Shown piece after piece: positions 1 to 9,706 of a stretch of 64,000 nt of DNA. The notes beneath the pieces are model-generated. The model had not been told where the DNA came from. It did not search any database and was given only the letters and a program-made list of their open reading frames with translations. The first letter of the stretch is position 1. The number at the start of each line of letters is the position of its first letter. A program made the translations under genes and the position numbers. This stretch comes from Streptomyces galbus (GTDB lineage: Bacteria > Actinomycetota > Actinomycetes > Streptomycetales > Streptomycetaceae), in assembly GCF_005280195.1 (NCBI RefSeq), contig NZ_SZPR01000011.1, positions 263,530 through 327,529 on the forward strand, read 5' to 3'.

Positions 1-181
1 GCGCGGGGGACGTCGCGTGCACGCGCCGCGAGGTCCACCGCCCGTCCCGGACCGCGGGGCCTGTGAACCCGGCGAGTCCTGTGAGGTACCCCACAGGAGT
101 GGTGCCGGGCCGCCCGGAGGAGTGGATTTCCCCGCCGCCGCGCATCCCGCGTCCGGCGGCCGCCACGCGCGGGCCGGTTGA

Positions 182-237
182 TTGACCGCGAGACAGGGTG
201 GACTAAAGTTGAGCGAAGCGGGAGGCACGGTCCTCCC
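182..237 (+). promoter_or_regulatory. Candidate promoter and leader hairpin upstream of the dcw cluster
   Basis: TTGACC at 182-187 and TAAAGT at 204-209 are separated by 16 bases, close to the vegetative (HrdB-type) consensus. Just downstream GGGAGG (220-225) and CCTCCC (232-237) can form a 6-bp hairpin with a 6-base loop near the predicted transcript start. The distance to the rsmH start is about 215 bases, so a long untranslated leader is implied. I see no mraZ-like gene in front of rsmH and nothing else recognisable in 1-181 or 238-415. Reading only; no transcript start is known to me for this strain. Confidence 0.45.
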
Positions 238-426
238 TGCTGGACTGACTTCCCCCGTGAGGCCCCGGCGTGACCGGGCGTCTCCCCGCGTGCGCGGCGC
301 GTACGTACGGCTCGGCCTCCTCCCGCTCCCGGTCGGCTGACGCCTCCCGGCGCCGGCGGGCCTTCCCTTCACGGAGCGGGCGGGGACCCGGCGGTGCGGA
401 CCGCCCGCCGGATCTGAGAGGGCCCC

Positions 427-1383
427 TTGAGCAGCAGTCGACACGTCCCGGTGATGCTCCAGCGATGCCTGGACCTGCTCGCCCCCGCCCTGCAGGAGCC
501 CGGCGCGGTGGTCGTGGACTGCACCCTCGGCCTCGGCGGGCACAGCGAGGCGCTGCTCGCCCGGTTCCCCGAGGCCCGCCTGGTCGCCCTCGACCGCGAC
601 AAGGAGGCCCTGCGCCTGTCCGGGGAGCGACTCGCCCCCTACGGCGAGCGGGCCACCCTCGTCCACGCCGTCTACGACGAGTTGCCCGAGGTGCTGGCGC
701 GGCTCGGCATCGCGCGCGTGCAGGGCGTGCTGTTCGACCTCGGGGTCTCCTCCATGCAACTCGACGAGGCCGACCGCGGCTTCGCCTACGCCCAGGACGC
801 CCCGCTCGACATGCGCATGGACCAGACGACCGGCATGAGCGCCGCCGAGGTCCTCAACACCTACCCGCCCGGCGAACTGGTGCGCATCCTGCGCGCGTAC
901 GGCGAGGAGAAGCAGGCCAAGCGGATCGTCGCGGCCGTCGTGCGCGAGCGCGAGAAGGAGCCCTTCACCACCAGCGCGCGGCTCGTCGAGCTGATCCGGG
1001 ACGCCCTGCCGCAGGCCGCCAAGCGCACCGGCGGCAACCCCGCCAAGCGCACCTTCCAGGCGCTGCGCATCGAGGTCAACGGCGAACTCTCCGTCCTGGA
1101 GCGGGCGATCCCCGCCGCCGTGCGGTCCCTCGCGGTGGGCGGGCGGATCGCCGTCCTGTCGTACCACTCGCTGGAGGACCGGCTGGTCAAGCAGGTCTTC
1201 GCGGCCGGCGCCGCGTCCACCGCCCCGCCCGGACTGCCCGTCGTCCCCGAGCGCTACCAGCCCCGGCTCAAGCTGCTCACGCGCGGTGCCGAACTTCCCA
1301 CCGAGGAAGAGATCGCCGAGAACCGGCGGGCCGCCCCCGCACGGCTGCGCGGGGCCGAGCGCATCAGGGAGGACGTCGAGTGA
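427..1383 (+). CDS. rsmH: 16S rRNA (cytosine(1402)-N(4))-methyltransferase RsmH (MraW)
   Basis: First gene of the dcw cluster. RsmH uses S-adenosylmethionine to methylate N4 of C1402 in the ribosomal P site. The 318-residue length is typical of the family. The SAM-binding motif [10 protein letters not shown] lies at residues 31-40, and the conserved [14 protein letters not shown] and [15 protein letters not shown] stretches are present. The start is a TTG at 427 behind a GAGAGG ribosome binding site around 415-421; a GTG at 451 is a weaker alternative that would remove the conserved RHVPVM opening. The stop lies 12 bases before ftsL, so co-transcription with the division genes is likely. Confidence 0.95.
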   Translation: MSSSRHVPVMLQRCLDLLAPALQEPGAVVVDCTLGLGGHSEALLARFPEARLVALDRDKEALRLSGERLAPYGERATLVHAVYDELPEVLARLGIARVQGVLFDLGVSSMQLDEADRGFAYAQDAPLDMRMDQTTGMSAAEVLNTYPPGELVRILRAYGEEKQAKRIVAAVVREREKEPFTTSARLVELIRDALPQAAKRTGGNPAKRTFQALRIEVNGELSVLERAIPAAVRSLAVGGRIAVLSYHSLEDRLVKQVFAAGAASTAPPGLPVVPERYQPRLKLLTRGAELPTEEEIAENRRAAPARLRGAERIREDVE

Positions 1384-1395
1384 GGGATCCGCACC

Positions 1396-2094
1396 GTGCC
1401 AGTGAGTAGGAAACCGCGCCTGAAGGGCCGGGCCGCGCGGCTCGCCCGGCTGCTGCCGGGCCGGCCGCGCCAGGCCGCCCGCACACCCTTCGTCCTGCTC
1501 GTCGTCCTCCTCCTCGGCGGTGGACTGATCGGCCTGCTCGTCCTCAACTCCGCGCTCAGCGAAGGCGCGTTCCAGATGGACGACCTCCAGCGGGACACCA
1601 AGAACCTCACCGACGAGGAGCAGGCGCTCCAGCGCGACATCGACTCCTACTCCGCGCCGGACGCCCTCCAGCACCGCGCCCGCGAACTCGGCATGGTGCC
1701 CGGCGGCGACCCCGCGTTCCTGGACCCCGACGGCACCGTGAAGGGCGTTCCCTCGCCCGCCGCGCAGGCCGACGGCGACTCCGGGTACGTACAGCCCCCG
1801 GAGGCCATCACGCTCGGCCAGACCCTCGCAGCGACCTCACCGAGCCCGGAGCCGGTCACGACCGACGACCCGGGCCGGGCGGCCGACGACGGCCAGAGCA
1901 CCGGTCCGGGGCAGACCGGCACCGGTCAAGCCACCACCGGCCAGACCGGCACGGGGCAGACCGGCACCGGTCAGAACCCCGCCGGCCGGACCGCCGACTC
2001 CGGTCAGGCCGGCTCCGGCGGTCCCGCGCAGGCCCCCGTGCCCGGCGCGGACACCCTGTCCCGCACGTCCCCGACTCCGACCCCCGGCAGGTGA
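1396..2094 (+). CDS. ftsL: Cell division protein FtsL-like (septum formation initiator family)
   Basis: Bitopic division protein in the position always taken by ftsL between rsmH and ftsI. A basic cytoplasmic tail (residues 1-33) is followed by one membrane segment (about 34-54) and a short coiled coil (about 60-85) ending in the ARELGMVPGG motif typical of FtsL/DivIC proteins. The remaining C-terminal stretch is extracytoplasmic and low-complexity, with a Gly/Thr/Gln repeat. At 232 residues it is longer than most FtsL proteins because of this tail. It starts at GTG 1396 and overlaps ftsI by GTGA, so translation is coupled. FtsL is expected to act with FtsQ and a DivIC partner in regulating FtsW-FtsI. 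Confidence 0.85.
   Translation: MPVSRKPRLKGRAARLARLLPGRPRQAARTPFVLLVVLLLGGGLIGLLVLNSALSEGAFQMDDLQRDTKNLTDEEQALQRDIDSYSAPDALQHRARELGMVPGGDPAFLDPDGTVKGVPSPAAQADGDSGYVQPPEAITLGQTLAATSPSPEPVTTDDPGRAADDGQSTGPGQTGTGQATTGQTGTGQTGTGQNPAGRTADSGQAGSGGPAQAPVPGADTLSRTSPTPTPGR
1908..1977 (+). repeat. Short imperfect tandem repeat in ftsL (Thr-Gly-Gln units)
   Basis: Copies related to CAGACCGGCACCGGT follow each other within the ftsL 3' part and encode repeated TGQ/TGTGQ units. Such a tract can change length by slippage without shifting frame, since the units are multiples of three bases. No function is assigned. Confidence 0.7.
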
Positions 2095-4061
2095 CGGAAG
2101 TGGTCGACCCCTCCCGCAGGCAGCCGCCGCGCCGACGCGTGCCCGGCCCCGCCCGCCCCGCCTCCGCGCAGCGCCGCCCGGGCCCCGGCGCCCGGCCCGC
2201 CCGCCGCCCCGCGCCGGGCCGCCCGGCCGCCCCGCGCGTCATCAAGCTCGGCAGCCCTCGGCCCCGGCTGCGCATGGTCGGCCTGGCGCTGACCCTGGTC
2301 CTGGCCGCGTTCGTGCTGAGGCTGTTCCAGGTGCAGGCCGTCGACGCGAGCACCTACGCGGCCAAGGCCGACCAGAACCGGTACGTCGGACAGGTCCTGG
2401 CCGCCGAGCGCGGCGAGATCACCGACCGCACCGGGGTCGCCCTCGCCACCAGCGAGGACGCCTACGACATCACGGCCGACCCCACGATGTTCAGCCGCGC
2501 GCAGCTCAAGGTCGACGACGGACCCGAACAGGCGGCCGCCCTCCTCGCCCCGATCCTCGGCCAGGAACAGTCCGCCCTGGTCAAGAAGTTGCGGCCGAAG
2601 AACCCCGACACGCGCTACGCCAAGCTCGCCGGACGCCAGACCCCGCAGGTCTGGAAGCAGATCAAGGACCTCAAGAGCGCGCTCGCCGCCAAGGCCGGGA
2701 CCGACCGCTCCACGGTCAACGTCCTCGCGGGCGTCTTCTCCGTGCCCAGCACCAAGCGCGTGTACCCCAACGGCACCCTCGCCGCCGGGATACTGGGCTG
2801 GGTCAACGCCGAGGGCAAGGGCGGCGGCGGTGTCGAACAGCAGCTCGACAGCACGCTCTCCGGCAAGGACGGCAAGATCCGCTACGCCCAGTCCGGCGGC
2901 CGCCAGGTGCCCACCGTGGGCTCCGCCGAGACGCCCGCCGTGCCCGGCGCCGACGTCGAGCTGACGATCGACCGGGACATCCAGTGGGCCGCGCAGAACG
3001 CCATCACCGAGCAGGTGGCCAAGTCCAAGGCGGACCGCGGCTACGTCATCGTGCAGGACGCGCGCACCGGCGAGATCCTCGCCATGGCCAACTCGCCCGG
3101 CTTCGACCCCAACGACCTGTCCTCCGCGAACCCCGCCGCGCTCGGCAACGCGGCCCTGCAGGACGCGTACGAGCCCGGCTCCACCGCCAAGGTCATGTCG
3201 ATGGCCGCCGTGCTGGAGGAGGACGCCGCGACCCCGCTCACCCACGTCACGGTGCCCAACCGGCTGCACCGCGGCGACCGGCTCTTCCAGGACGACGTCG
3301 ACCACGCGACCTGGTACCTCACGCTCAACGGCGTGCTCGCCAAGTCGTCGAACATCGGCACCATCCTGGCCACCGGACAGCTCGGCAAGACCCAGGCGGA
3401 GGCCAACAAGGTCCTCTACTCGTACCTGCGCAAGTTCGGCATCGGCAGCTACACCGGCCTCGACTTCCCCGGCGAGACCAAGGGCATCCTCGCGCCGCCC
3501 GGCACGTGGTCCACCTCGCAGCAGTACACGATTCCTTTCGGCCAGGGCGTGTCCATCAACGCCTTGCAGGCGGCGTCCGTCTACTCGACGATCGCCAACG
3601 GCGGCGTCCGGGTCCAGCCCACCCTGGTGCGCGGGACCAAGGGCCCCGACGGGCACTTCACCCCGGCCCCCGCCCCCAAGAAGACCCGGGTGGTCAGCGC
3701 CAAGACGGCCAAGGAGCTGTCGCAGATGCTGGAGTCGGTCGTGGACGACCGGGAGGGCACCGGCACCAAGGCCCGCATCCCCGGCTACCGCGTGGCGGGC
3801 AAGACCGGCACGGCCAACCGCGTGGATCCGGCCACCGGCAAGTACCGCGGCTACACGTCCTCGTTCGCCGGGTTCGCCCCCGCCGACAACCCGCGGATCA
3901 CGGTGTACTGCGCCATCCAGAACGCCACCGCGGGCAGCTACTTCGGCGGCCAGATCTGCGGCCCCATCTACCAGCAGGTGATGGAGTTCGCCCTGAAGAC
4001 CCTCCAGGTCCCGCCGACCGGCGGCAGGCCCGCGAACCTGCCGGTCTCCTTCGCCCCCTGA
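2091..4061 (+). CDS. ftsI: Septal peptidoglycan transpeptidase FtsI (PBP3, class B penicillin-binding protein)
   Basis: Cross-links septal peptidoglycan as partner of FtsW. The 656-residue protein has a very Pro/Arg-rich cytoplasmic tail (residues 1-58), one membrane segment (about 61-83), a dimerisation domain, and the transpeptidase domain. The serine acyl-enzyme motif STAK is near residue 364, the SSN motif near 419 and the KTG motif near 570, so all three active-site elements are intact. There are no PASTA repeats. The GTG start at 2091 overlaps the ftsL stop. In Streptomyces this protein serves sporulation septation more than vegetative growth. Confidence 0.95.
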   Translation: MTEVVDPSRRQPPRRRVPGPARPASAQRRPGPGARPARRPAPGRPAAPRVIKLGSPRPRLRMVGLALTLVLAAFVLRLFQVQAVDASTYAAKADQNRYVGQVLAAERGEITDRTGVALATSEDAYDITADPTMFSRAQLKVDDGPEQAAALLAPILGQEQSALVKKLRPKNPDTRYAKLAGRQTPQVWKQIKDLKSALAAKAGTDRSTVNVLAGVFSVPSTKRVYPNGTLAAGILGWVNAEGKGGGGVEQQLDSTLSGKDGKIRYAQSGGRQVPTVGSAETPAVPGADVELTIDRDIQWAAQNAITEQVAKSKADRGYVIVQDARTGEILAMANSPGFDPNDLSSANPAALGNAALQDAYEPGSTAKVMSMAAVLEEDAATPLTHVTVPNRLHRGDRLFQDDVDHATWYLTLNGVLAKSSNIGTILATGQLGKTQAEANKVLYSYLRKFGIGSYTGLDFPGETKGILAPPGTWSTSQQYTIPFGQGVSINALQAASVYSTIANGGVRVQPTLVRGTKGPDGHFTPAPAPKKTRVVSAKTAKELSQMLESVVDDREGTGTKARIPGYRVAGKTGTANRVDPATGKYRGYTSSFAGFAPADNPRITVYCAIQNATAGSYFGGQICGPIYQQVMEFALKTLQVPPTGGRPANLPVSFAP

Positions 4062-4277
4062 CCCCCGGCCGCCCGGCCCTCCCCGCCCTCGCCCGCCCTC
4101 ACCGACCTCTCCGTTCAGCGCCGAACAGCCAGGATCCAGCCCGTGACCATGATCACTCCCGATCCCGGGAACCACCGCCCGCCCGCGGCCTCGCTTCGCC
4201 CGCAGGCGGGTGCGCCCGGTACGCTCACCGCCGTGCCACACGCTGATCAGTCCCGAACCACCCAGAAGGGGCATCCT

Positions 4278-5798
4278 GTGACCTACCCGGGACTGCCCCG
4301 GCCGGAGCGGCTCTCCGCCACACCCCTCGCGGAGCTGGCCGACCAGCTGGGTACCGCCACGCCCGACGCCGCCGCCGGGATCACGGGGATCACCCACGAC
4401 TCCCGCGCCGTGCGCCCCGGCGACCTGTACGCCGCCCTGCCCGGCGCGCGCGCCCACGGCGCCGACTTCGTCACCCAGGCCGCCGGACTCGGCGCCGCCG
4501 CGGTGCTCACCGACCCGGCCGGCGCCGAACGCGCCGCCGCGACCGGCCTGCCGGTCCTCGTGGTCGACGACCCGCGCGGACGGATGGGCGAACTGGCGGC
4601 CACGATCTACGGCCGGCCGGGCCGCGACCTGCTCCAGATCGGCATCACCGGCACCTCCGGCAAGACCACCACCGCCTACCTCGTCGAGGGCGGCCTGAAG
4701 ACCGTGCGCAGCACCGGTCTCATCGGCACCGTCGAGATGCGCATCGGCGACGAGCGGATCAAGTCCGAGCGCACCACCCCCGAAGCCACCGACCTGCAGG
4801 CGCTGTTCGCCGTCATGCGCGAACGCGGCGTCGAGGCCGTCGCCATGGAGGTCTCCAGCCACGCCCTGGTCCTCGGCCGGGTCGACGGCTGCGTCTTCGA
4901 CGTCGCCGTCTTCACCAACCTCAGCCCGGAACACATGGAGTTCCACTCCGACATGGAGGACTACTTCCGGGCCAAGGCACAGCTCTTCACGCCGCGGCGC
5001 AGCAGGCTCGGCGTGGTCAACGCCGACGACGACCACGGCCGCCGGCTGGCCCGGGAGGCGACCGTCCCGGTCGTCACCTACTCCGCCGAGGGGCACCCGG
5101 ACGCCGACTGGCGCGCCGAGGACGTCCGGATCGGCCCGATGGACTCGACGTTCACCGTCGTGGGCCCGCAGGGCGAGCGGATCACCGCCAGATCCCCGCT
5201 GCCCGGCCCGTTCAACGTGGCGAACACCCTCGCCGCGATCGTCGCCCTCGCCGCCGCCGGGCTCGACCCGCAGGCCGCCGCCGACGGCGTCGCCGCCGTG
5301 CCCGGCGTACCGGGCCGCCTGGAGCGGGTGGACGCCGGACAGCCGTACCTCGCGGTCGTCGACTACGCCCACAAGACCGACGCCGTCGAGTCGGTCCTCA
5401 AGGCCCTGCGCAAGGTCACCAAGGGCCGGCTGCACGTCGTCCTCGGCTGCGGCGGCGACCGCGACCGGACCAAGCGGGCCCCGATGGGCGCCGCCGTCGC
5501 GCGGCTCGCCGACACCGCCGTACTGACCTCCGACAACCCCCGCTCGGAGGACCCCCTCGCGATCCTCGCCACCATGCTCGAGGGCGCGGCCTCCGTGCCC
5601 GCGCACGAGCGCGGCGAGGTCGTGCTGTTCGAGGACCGGGCGGCCGCGATCGCCGCCGCCGTGGCCCGCGCGCAGCCCGGGGACACCGTGCTGGTCGCGG
5701 GCAAGGGCCACGAACAGGGCCAGGACATCGCCGGGGTGGTCCGTCCGTTCGACGACCGCCAGGTGCTTCGCGAAGCTATCCAGAAGACCCAGGGATGA
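4278..5798 (+). CDS. murE: UDP-MurNAc-tripeptide synthetase MurE (diaminopimelate-adding)
   Basis: Adds diaminopimelate to UDP-MurNAc-L-Ala-D-Glu in the cytoplasm. The Mur ligase ATP-binding loop GTSGKTTT is at residues 125-132. DNPR at 419-422 is the motif that selects diaminopimelate rather than lysine; in Streptomyces the substrate is the LL isomer. The start chosen is GTG 4278, preceded by AGAAGGGG at proper spacing. The frame remains open to GTG 4143, giving 551 residues, but those 45 codons lack a convincing ribosome binding site and have many A/T third positions, unlike the rest. The longer start may appear in automatic annotation. The stop is 4 bases before murF. Confidence 0.93.
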   Translation: MTYPGLPRPERLSATPLAELADQLGTATPDAAAGITGITHDSRAVRPGDLYAALPGARAHGADFVTQAAGLGAAAVLTDPAGAERAAATGLPVLVVDDPRGRMGELAATIYGRPGRDLLQIGITGTSGKTTTAYLVEGGLKTVRSTGLIGTVEMRIGDERIKSERTTPEATDLQALFAVMRERGVEAVAMEVSSHALVLGRVDGCVFDVAVFTNLSPEHMEFHSDMEDYFRAKAQLFTPRRSRLGVVNADDDHGRRLAREATVPVVTYSAEGHPDADWRAEDVRIGPMDSTFTVVGPQGERITARSPLPGPFNVANTLAAIVALAAAGLDPQAAADGVAAVPGVPGRLERVDAGQPYLAVVDYAHKTDAVESVLKALRKVTKGRLHVVLGCGGDRDRTKRAPMGAAVARLADTAVLTSDNPRSEDPLAILATMLEGAASVPAHERGEVVLFEDRAAAIAAAVARAQPGDTVLVAGKGHEQGQDIAGVVRPFDDRQVLREAIQKTQG

Positions 5799-5802
5799 AC
5801 TT

Positions 5803-7218
5803 GTGATCGCCCTCTCCCTCGCCGAGATCGCAGCAGTCGTCGGCGGGCAGACGCACGACATACCGGATCCGTCCGTGAAGGTCACCGGGCCCGTCGTCCG
5901 GGACTCCCGCGAGGCGGTCCCCGGCAGCCTCTTCGTCGCCTTCGTCGGCGAACGCGTCGACGGCCACGACTTCGCGGCGCAGGTGGTCGAGGCCGGTGCC
6001 GTCGCCGTCCTGGCCGCACGCCCGGTCGGCGTCCCCGCGATCGTCGTGGACGACGTCCAGCGGGCACTCGGCGCCCTCGCCCGCCGCGTCGTCACCGACC
6101 TCGGCGCGACCCTCGTCGGCCTCACCGGGTCCGCCGGCAAGACCAGCACCAAGGACCTCATCGCCCAGGTGCTGCAGCGCAAGGCGCCCACCGTCTACAC
6201 CCCCGGCTCCCTCAACAACGAGATCGGGCTGCCGCTGACCGCGCTGACCGCCACCGAGGAAACGCGTTTCCTGGTGCTGGAGATGGGCGCGCGCGGCATC
6301 GGCCACATCCGCTACCTCACCGAGCTGACCCCGCCCCGGATCGGCCTCGTCCTCAACGTCGGCAGCGCCCACATCGGCGAGTTCGGCGGCCGGGAGCAGA
6401 TCGCCCAGGCCAAGGGCGAGTTGGTGGAGTCGCTCCCGCCGGCCGAGGAGGGCGGCACCGCGGTCCTCAACGCCGACGACCCGTTGGTCCGGGCCATGGC
6501 CTCCCGTACGAAGGCGAAGGTGGTCCTTTTCGGAGAGTCCGACGAAGCGGACGTTCGCGCCGAGAACGTGCGACTCACGGACAGCGGACAGCCCGCCTTC
6601 AGGCTTCACACACCCTCCGGTGCAAGCGATGTGACCATGCGCCTGTACGGTGAGCACCACGTGTCGAACGCGCTCGCCGCGGCCGCCGTCGCCCATGAGC
6701 TGGGCATGTCCGCGGAAGAGATCGCCACCGCGCTCTCCGAGGCGGGCTCCCTCTCCCGCTGGCGCATGGAGGTCACCGAGCGCCCGGACGGCGTGACCAT
6801 CGTCAACGACGCCTACAACGCCAACCCCGAGTCCATGAAGGCCGCTCTGCGCGCGCTGGTGGCCATGGGCAGGGGACGGCGCACCTGGGCGGTGCTCGGC
6901 AAGATGGCCGAGCTCGGGGACGAGGCTCTCGCCGAGCACGACGCGGTCGGACGGCTCGCCGTCCGGCTCAACGTCAGCAAGCTCGTCGCGGTCGGGGGGA
7001 TCGAAGCCTCCTGGCTGCAACTGGGCGCATATAACGAGGGTTCGTGGGGTGAGGAGTCGGTGCACGTGTCCGACGCACAGGCGGCGGTCGACCTGTTGCG
7101 CAGCGAGTTGCGCCCGGGGGACGTCGTCCTCGTGAAGGCGTCCCGTTCGGTCGGCCTGGAGGGCGTCGCGCAGGCGCTGCTCGAGACCGGTGCCGAGGGT
7201 GAGGTTTCCGCCCGATGA
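5803..7218 (+). CDS. murF: UDP-MurNAc-tripeptide-D-Ala-D-Ala ligase MurF
   Basis: Adds D-Ala-D-Ala to complete the UDP-MurNAc pentapeptide. The 471-residue protein carries the Mur ligase phosphate loop GSAGKTST at 109-116, followed by NNEIGLPLT and a central NDAYNANPES stretch that are MurF signatures. It starts with GTG 5803, four bases after murE, and its stop overlaps the mraY start by ATGA, so the three are co-translated. The order murE-murF-mraY-murD matches the universal cluster order. Confidence 0.95.
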   Translation: MIALSLAEIAAVVGGQTHDIPDPSVKVTGPVVRDSREAVPGSLFVAFVGERVDGHDFAAQVVEAGAVAVLAARPVGVPAIVVDDVQRALGALARRVVTDLGATLVGLTGSAGKTSTKDLIAQVLQRKAPTVYTPGSLNNEIGLPLTALTATEETRFLVLEMGARGIGHIRYLTELTPPRIGLVLNVGSAHIGEFGGREQIAQAKGELVESLPPAEEGGTAVLNADDPLVRAMASRTKAKVVLFGESDEADVRAENVRLTDSGQPAFRLHTPSGASDVTMRLYGEHHVSNALAAAAVAHELGMSAEEIATALSEAGSLSRWRMEVTERPDGVTIVNDAYNANPESMKAALRALVAMGRGRRTWAVLGKMAELGDEALAEHDAVGRLAVRLNVSKLVAVGGIEASWLQLGAYNEGSWGEESVHVSDAQAAVDLLRSELRPGDVVLVKASRSVGLEGVAQALLETGAEGEVSAR

Positions 7219-8288
7219 TGAAGCAGATCCTGTTCGCCGGTGTCATCGGTCTGTTCCTGACACTGATCGGCACCCCGCTGCTGATCAAGCTGCTCGCGCG
7301 CAAGGGCTACGGCCAGTACATCCGGGACGACGGCCCGCGCGAGCACGCCAGCAAGCGCGGTACGCCGACGATGGGCGGCATCGCCTTCATCCTGGCCACG
7401 ATCGCGGCCTACTTCCTGTCGAAGCTCATCACCGGCTACCCGCCGACCTACTCCGGTCTGCTGGTGCTGGGCCTGATGTTCGGCATGGGCCTGGTCGGCT
7501 TCCTCGACGACTACATCAAGATCGTCAAGCGGCGCTCGCTGGGCCTGCGGGCCAAGGCGAAGATGGCGGGCCAGCTCCTCGGCGGCATCGCCTTCGCCGT
7601 GCTGTCGCTGCAGTTCGCCGACTCCCGCGGCAACACCCCGGCGTCCACCAAGCTGTCGTTCATCACCGACTTCGGCTGGACCATCGGCCCGGTGCTGTTC
7701 GTCGTCTGGGCGCTGTTCATGATCCTCGCGATGTCGAACGGCGTGAACCTCACCGACGGCCTGGACGGCCTGGCCACCGGCGCCTCCGTCCTCGTCTTCG
7801 GCGCCTACACCTTCATCGGCGTCTGGCAGTTCCAGGAGTCCTGCGCCAACGGCGAGACCCTCACGAACCCCAACGCCTGCTACGAGGTGCGCGATCCGCT
7901 GGACCTCGCCGTGGTCTCGGCCGCCCTGATGGGCGCCTGCCTCGGCTTCCTGTGGTGGAACACCTCGCCGGCCAAGATCTTCATGGGCGACACCGGTTCG
8001 CTCGCGCTCGGCGGTGTGCTCGCGGGCCTCGCGATCTGCTCCCGCACCGAGCTACTGCTCGCCATCCTGGGCGGCCTGTTCGTCCTGATCACCATGTCGG
8101 TGGTCATCCAGGTCGGCTCGTTCCGGCTGACCGGCAAGCGCGTCTTCCGGATGGCGCCACTGCAGCACCACTTCGAACTCAAGGGCTGGTCCGAAGTCCT
8201 GGTCGTGGTCCGCTTCTGGATCATCCAGGGCATCTGCGTCATCGTCGGACTGGGCCTCTTCTACGCGGGATGGGCAGCGGACAAGTGA
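7215..8288 (+). CDS. mraY: Phospho-N-acetylmuramoyl-pentapeptide transferase MraY
   Basis: Integral membrane enzyme that transfers phospho-MurNAc-pentapeptide to undecaprenyl phosphate, making lipid I. Its 357 residues form about ten membrane segments. The conserved cytoplasmic motifs GFLDDYIK, SNGVNLTDGLDGLA and the C-terminal MAPLQHHFELKGW are all visible; they include the catalytic aspartates and the HHH-type loop. The ATG at 7215 overlaps the murF stop. A second ATG at 7218 is possible and would change only one residue. Confidence 0.96.
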   Translation: MMKQILFAGVIGLFLTLIGTPLLIKLLARKGYGQYIRDDGPREHASKRGTPTMGGIAFILATIAAYFLSKLITGYPPTYSGLLVLGLMFGMGLVGFLDDYIKIVKRRSLGLRAKAKMAGQLLGGIAFAVLSLQFADSRGNTPASTKLSFITDFGWTIGPVLFVVWALFMILAMSNGVNLTDGLDGLATGASVLVFGAYTFIGVWQFQESCANGETLTNPNACYEVRDPLDLAVVSAALMGACLGFLWWNTSPAKIFMGDTGSLALGGVLAGLAICSRTELLLAILGGLFVLITMSVVIQVGSFRLTGKRVFRMAPLQHHFELKGWSEVLVVVRFWIIQGICVIVGLGLFYAGWAADK

Positions 8289-9706
8289 CCGACTGGCAGG
8301 GCAAGCACGTCACCGTCGCCGGACTCGGCGTCTCCGGCGTCCCGGCGGCCAAGGTGCTGCACGGGCTCGGCGCGCGGGTCACCGTCGTCAACGACGGCGA
8401 CGACCCACGCACGCGGGAGCAGGCCGCAGAGCTTCAGGCGCTGGGCGTCACCGTGCGCCTCGGCGACGGCGCGACCCTGCCCGAGGGCACCGAACTCGTC
8501 GTCACCGCGCCCGGCTGGCGGCCCGACAAGCCGCTGTTCCTCGCCGCCGAGCGGGCCGGCGTGCCGGTCTGGGGCGACGTGGAGCTGGCCTGGCGGCTGC
8601 GGGGCACCGTCCCCGGCAAGCCGGTGGCGCCCTGGCTGTGCGTCACCGGCACCAACGGCAAGACCACGACCACGCAGATGCTGGCCTCGATCCTGCGGGC
8701 GGCCGGCCTGCGCACCGCGGCCGTCGGCAACATCGGCGTCTCGCTGCTCGACGCGGTCCTCGGCGACGAGCCGTACGACGTCCTCGCGGTGGAGCTGTCC
8801 AGCTACCAGCTCCACTGGGCGCCCTCGCTGCGCGCCCACTCCGCGGCGGTGCTCAACCTCGCCCCGGACCACCTCGACTGGCACGGTTCCATGGAGGCGT
8901 ACGCCCGCGACAAGGGCCGCGTCTACGAGGGCAACCAGGTCGCCTGCGTCTACAACGTGGCCGACAAGGCCACCGAGGACCTGGTGCGCGAGGCCGACGT
9001 CGAGGAGGGCTGCCGGGCCGTGGGCTTCACCCTCGGCACCCCCGGCCCCTCCCAACTCGGCGTGGTGGAGGGCATCCTGGTCGACCGCGCGTTCGTGGAG
9101 AACCGGCGGGAGAGCGCCCAGGAGCTCGCCGAGGTGTCCGACGTGAACCCGCCGGCCCCGCACAACATCGCCAACGCCCTTGCCGCGGCGGCCCTCGCCC
9201 GCGCCTTCGGGGTGCCGCCGCAGGCCGTACGGGACGGCCTGCGGGCCTTCACCCCGGACGCCCACCGCATCGCCCACGTCGCGGACGTGCACGGTGTCGC
9301 GTACGTCGACGACTCCAAGGCCACCAACACGCACGCGGCCGAAGCCTCGTTGGCCGCGTACGGGTCGATCGTGTGGATCGCGGGCGGTCTCGCCAAGGGC
9401 GCCACCTTCGACGAACTGGTCGCGCGCTCCGCCGGGCGGCTGCGCGGCGTCGTCCTCATCGGCGCCGACCGGGCGCTGATCCGGGAGGCGCTCGCGCGAC
9501 ACGCCCCCGAAGTCCCCGTGGTGGACCTCGACCGGACGGACACTGGGGCGATGCTCCAGGCCGTCCAGGAGGCCGCACGGCTGGCGCAGCCCGGCGACAC
9601 GGTGCTGCTGGCCCCGGCCTGTGCCTCCATGGACATGTTCGCCAACTACAACAAGCGCGGTGACGCGTTCGCGGAGGCGGTCCGCGAACTCGGCGCGGGC
9701 GCCTGA
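8285..9706 (+). CDS. murD: UDP-N-acetylmuramoyl-L-alanine--D-glutamate ligase MurD
   Basis: Adds D-glutamate to UDP-MurNAc-L-Ala. The N-terminal GLGVSG dinucleotide-fold loop and the phosphate loop GTNGKTTT (residues 122-129) are present, and the C-terminal DDSKATN and APACASMDMF motifs close the Mur ligase fold. The GTG at 8285 overlaps the mraY stop by GTGA. An in-frame ATG at 8270 would add five residues and neither has a strong ribosome binding site. The reading frame stays open further upstream through mraY, but that part is a shadow of mraY. Length with this start is 473 residues, normal for actinobacterial MurD. Confidence 0.94.
   Translation: MTDWQGKHVTVAGLGVSGVPAAKVLHGLGARVTVVNDGDDPRTREQAAELQALGVTVRLGDGATLPEGTELVVTAPGWRPDKPLFLAAERAGVPVWGDVELAWRLRGTVPGKPVAPWLCVTGTNGKTTTTQMLASILRAAGLRTAAVGNIGVSLLDAVLGDEPYDVLAVELSSYQLHWAPSLRAHSAAVLNLAPDHLDWHGSMEAYARDKGRVYEGNQVACVYNVADKATEDLVREADVEEGCRAVGFTLGTPGPSQLGVVEGILVDRAFVENRRESAQELAEVSDVNPPAPHNIANALAAAALARAFGVPPQAVRDGLRAFTPDAHRIAHVADVHGVAYVDDSKATNTHAAEASLAAYGSIVWIAGGLAKGATFDELVARSAGRLRGVVLIGADRALIREALARHAPEVPVVDLDRTDTGAMLQAVQEAARLAQPGDTVLLAPACASMDMFANYNKRGDAFAEAVRELGAGA

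Noticed and set aside
270..1409. 379-codon + frame overlapping rsmH
   Set aside because: Arg/Pro/Ala-rich shadow of rsmH in another frame.
2004..6191. 1395-codon open frame on the minus strand across ftsI and murE
   Set aside because: It is antisense to two unmistakable genes; long antisense frames are a normal result of G/C-biased third positions. No domain is recognisable.
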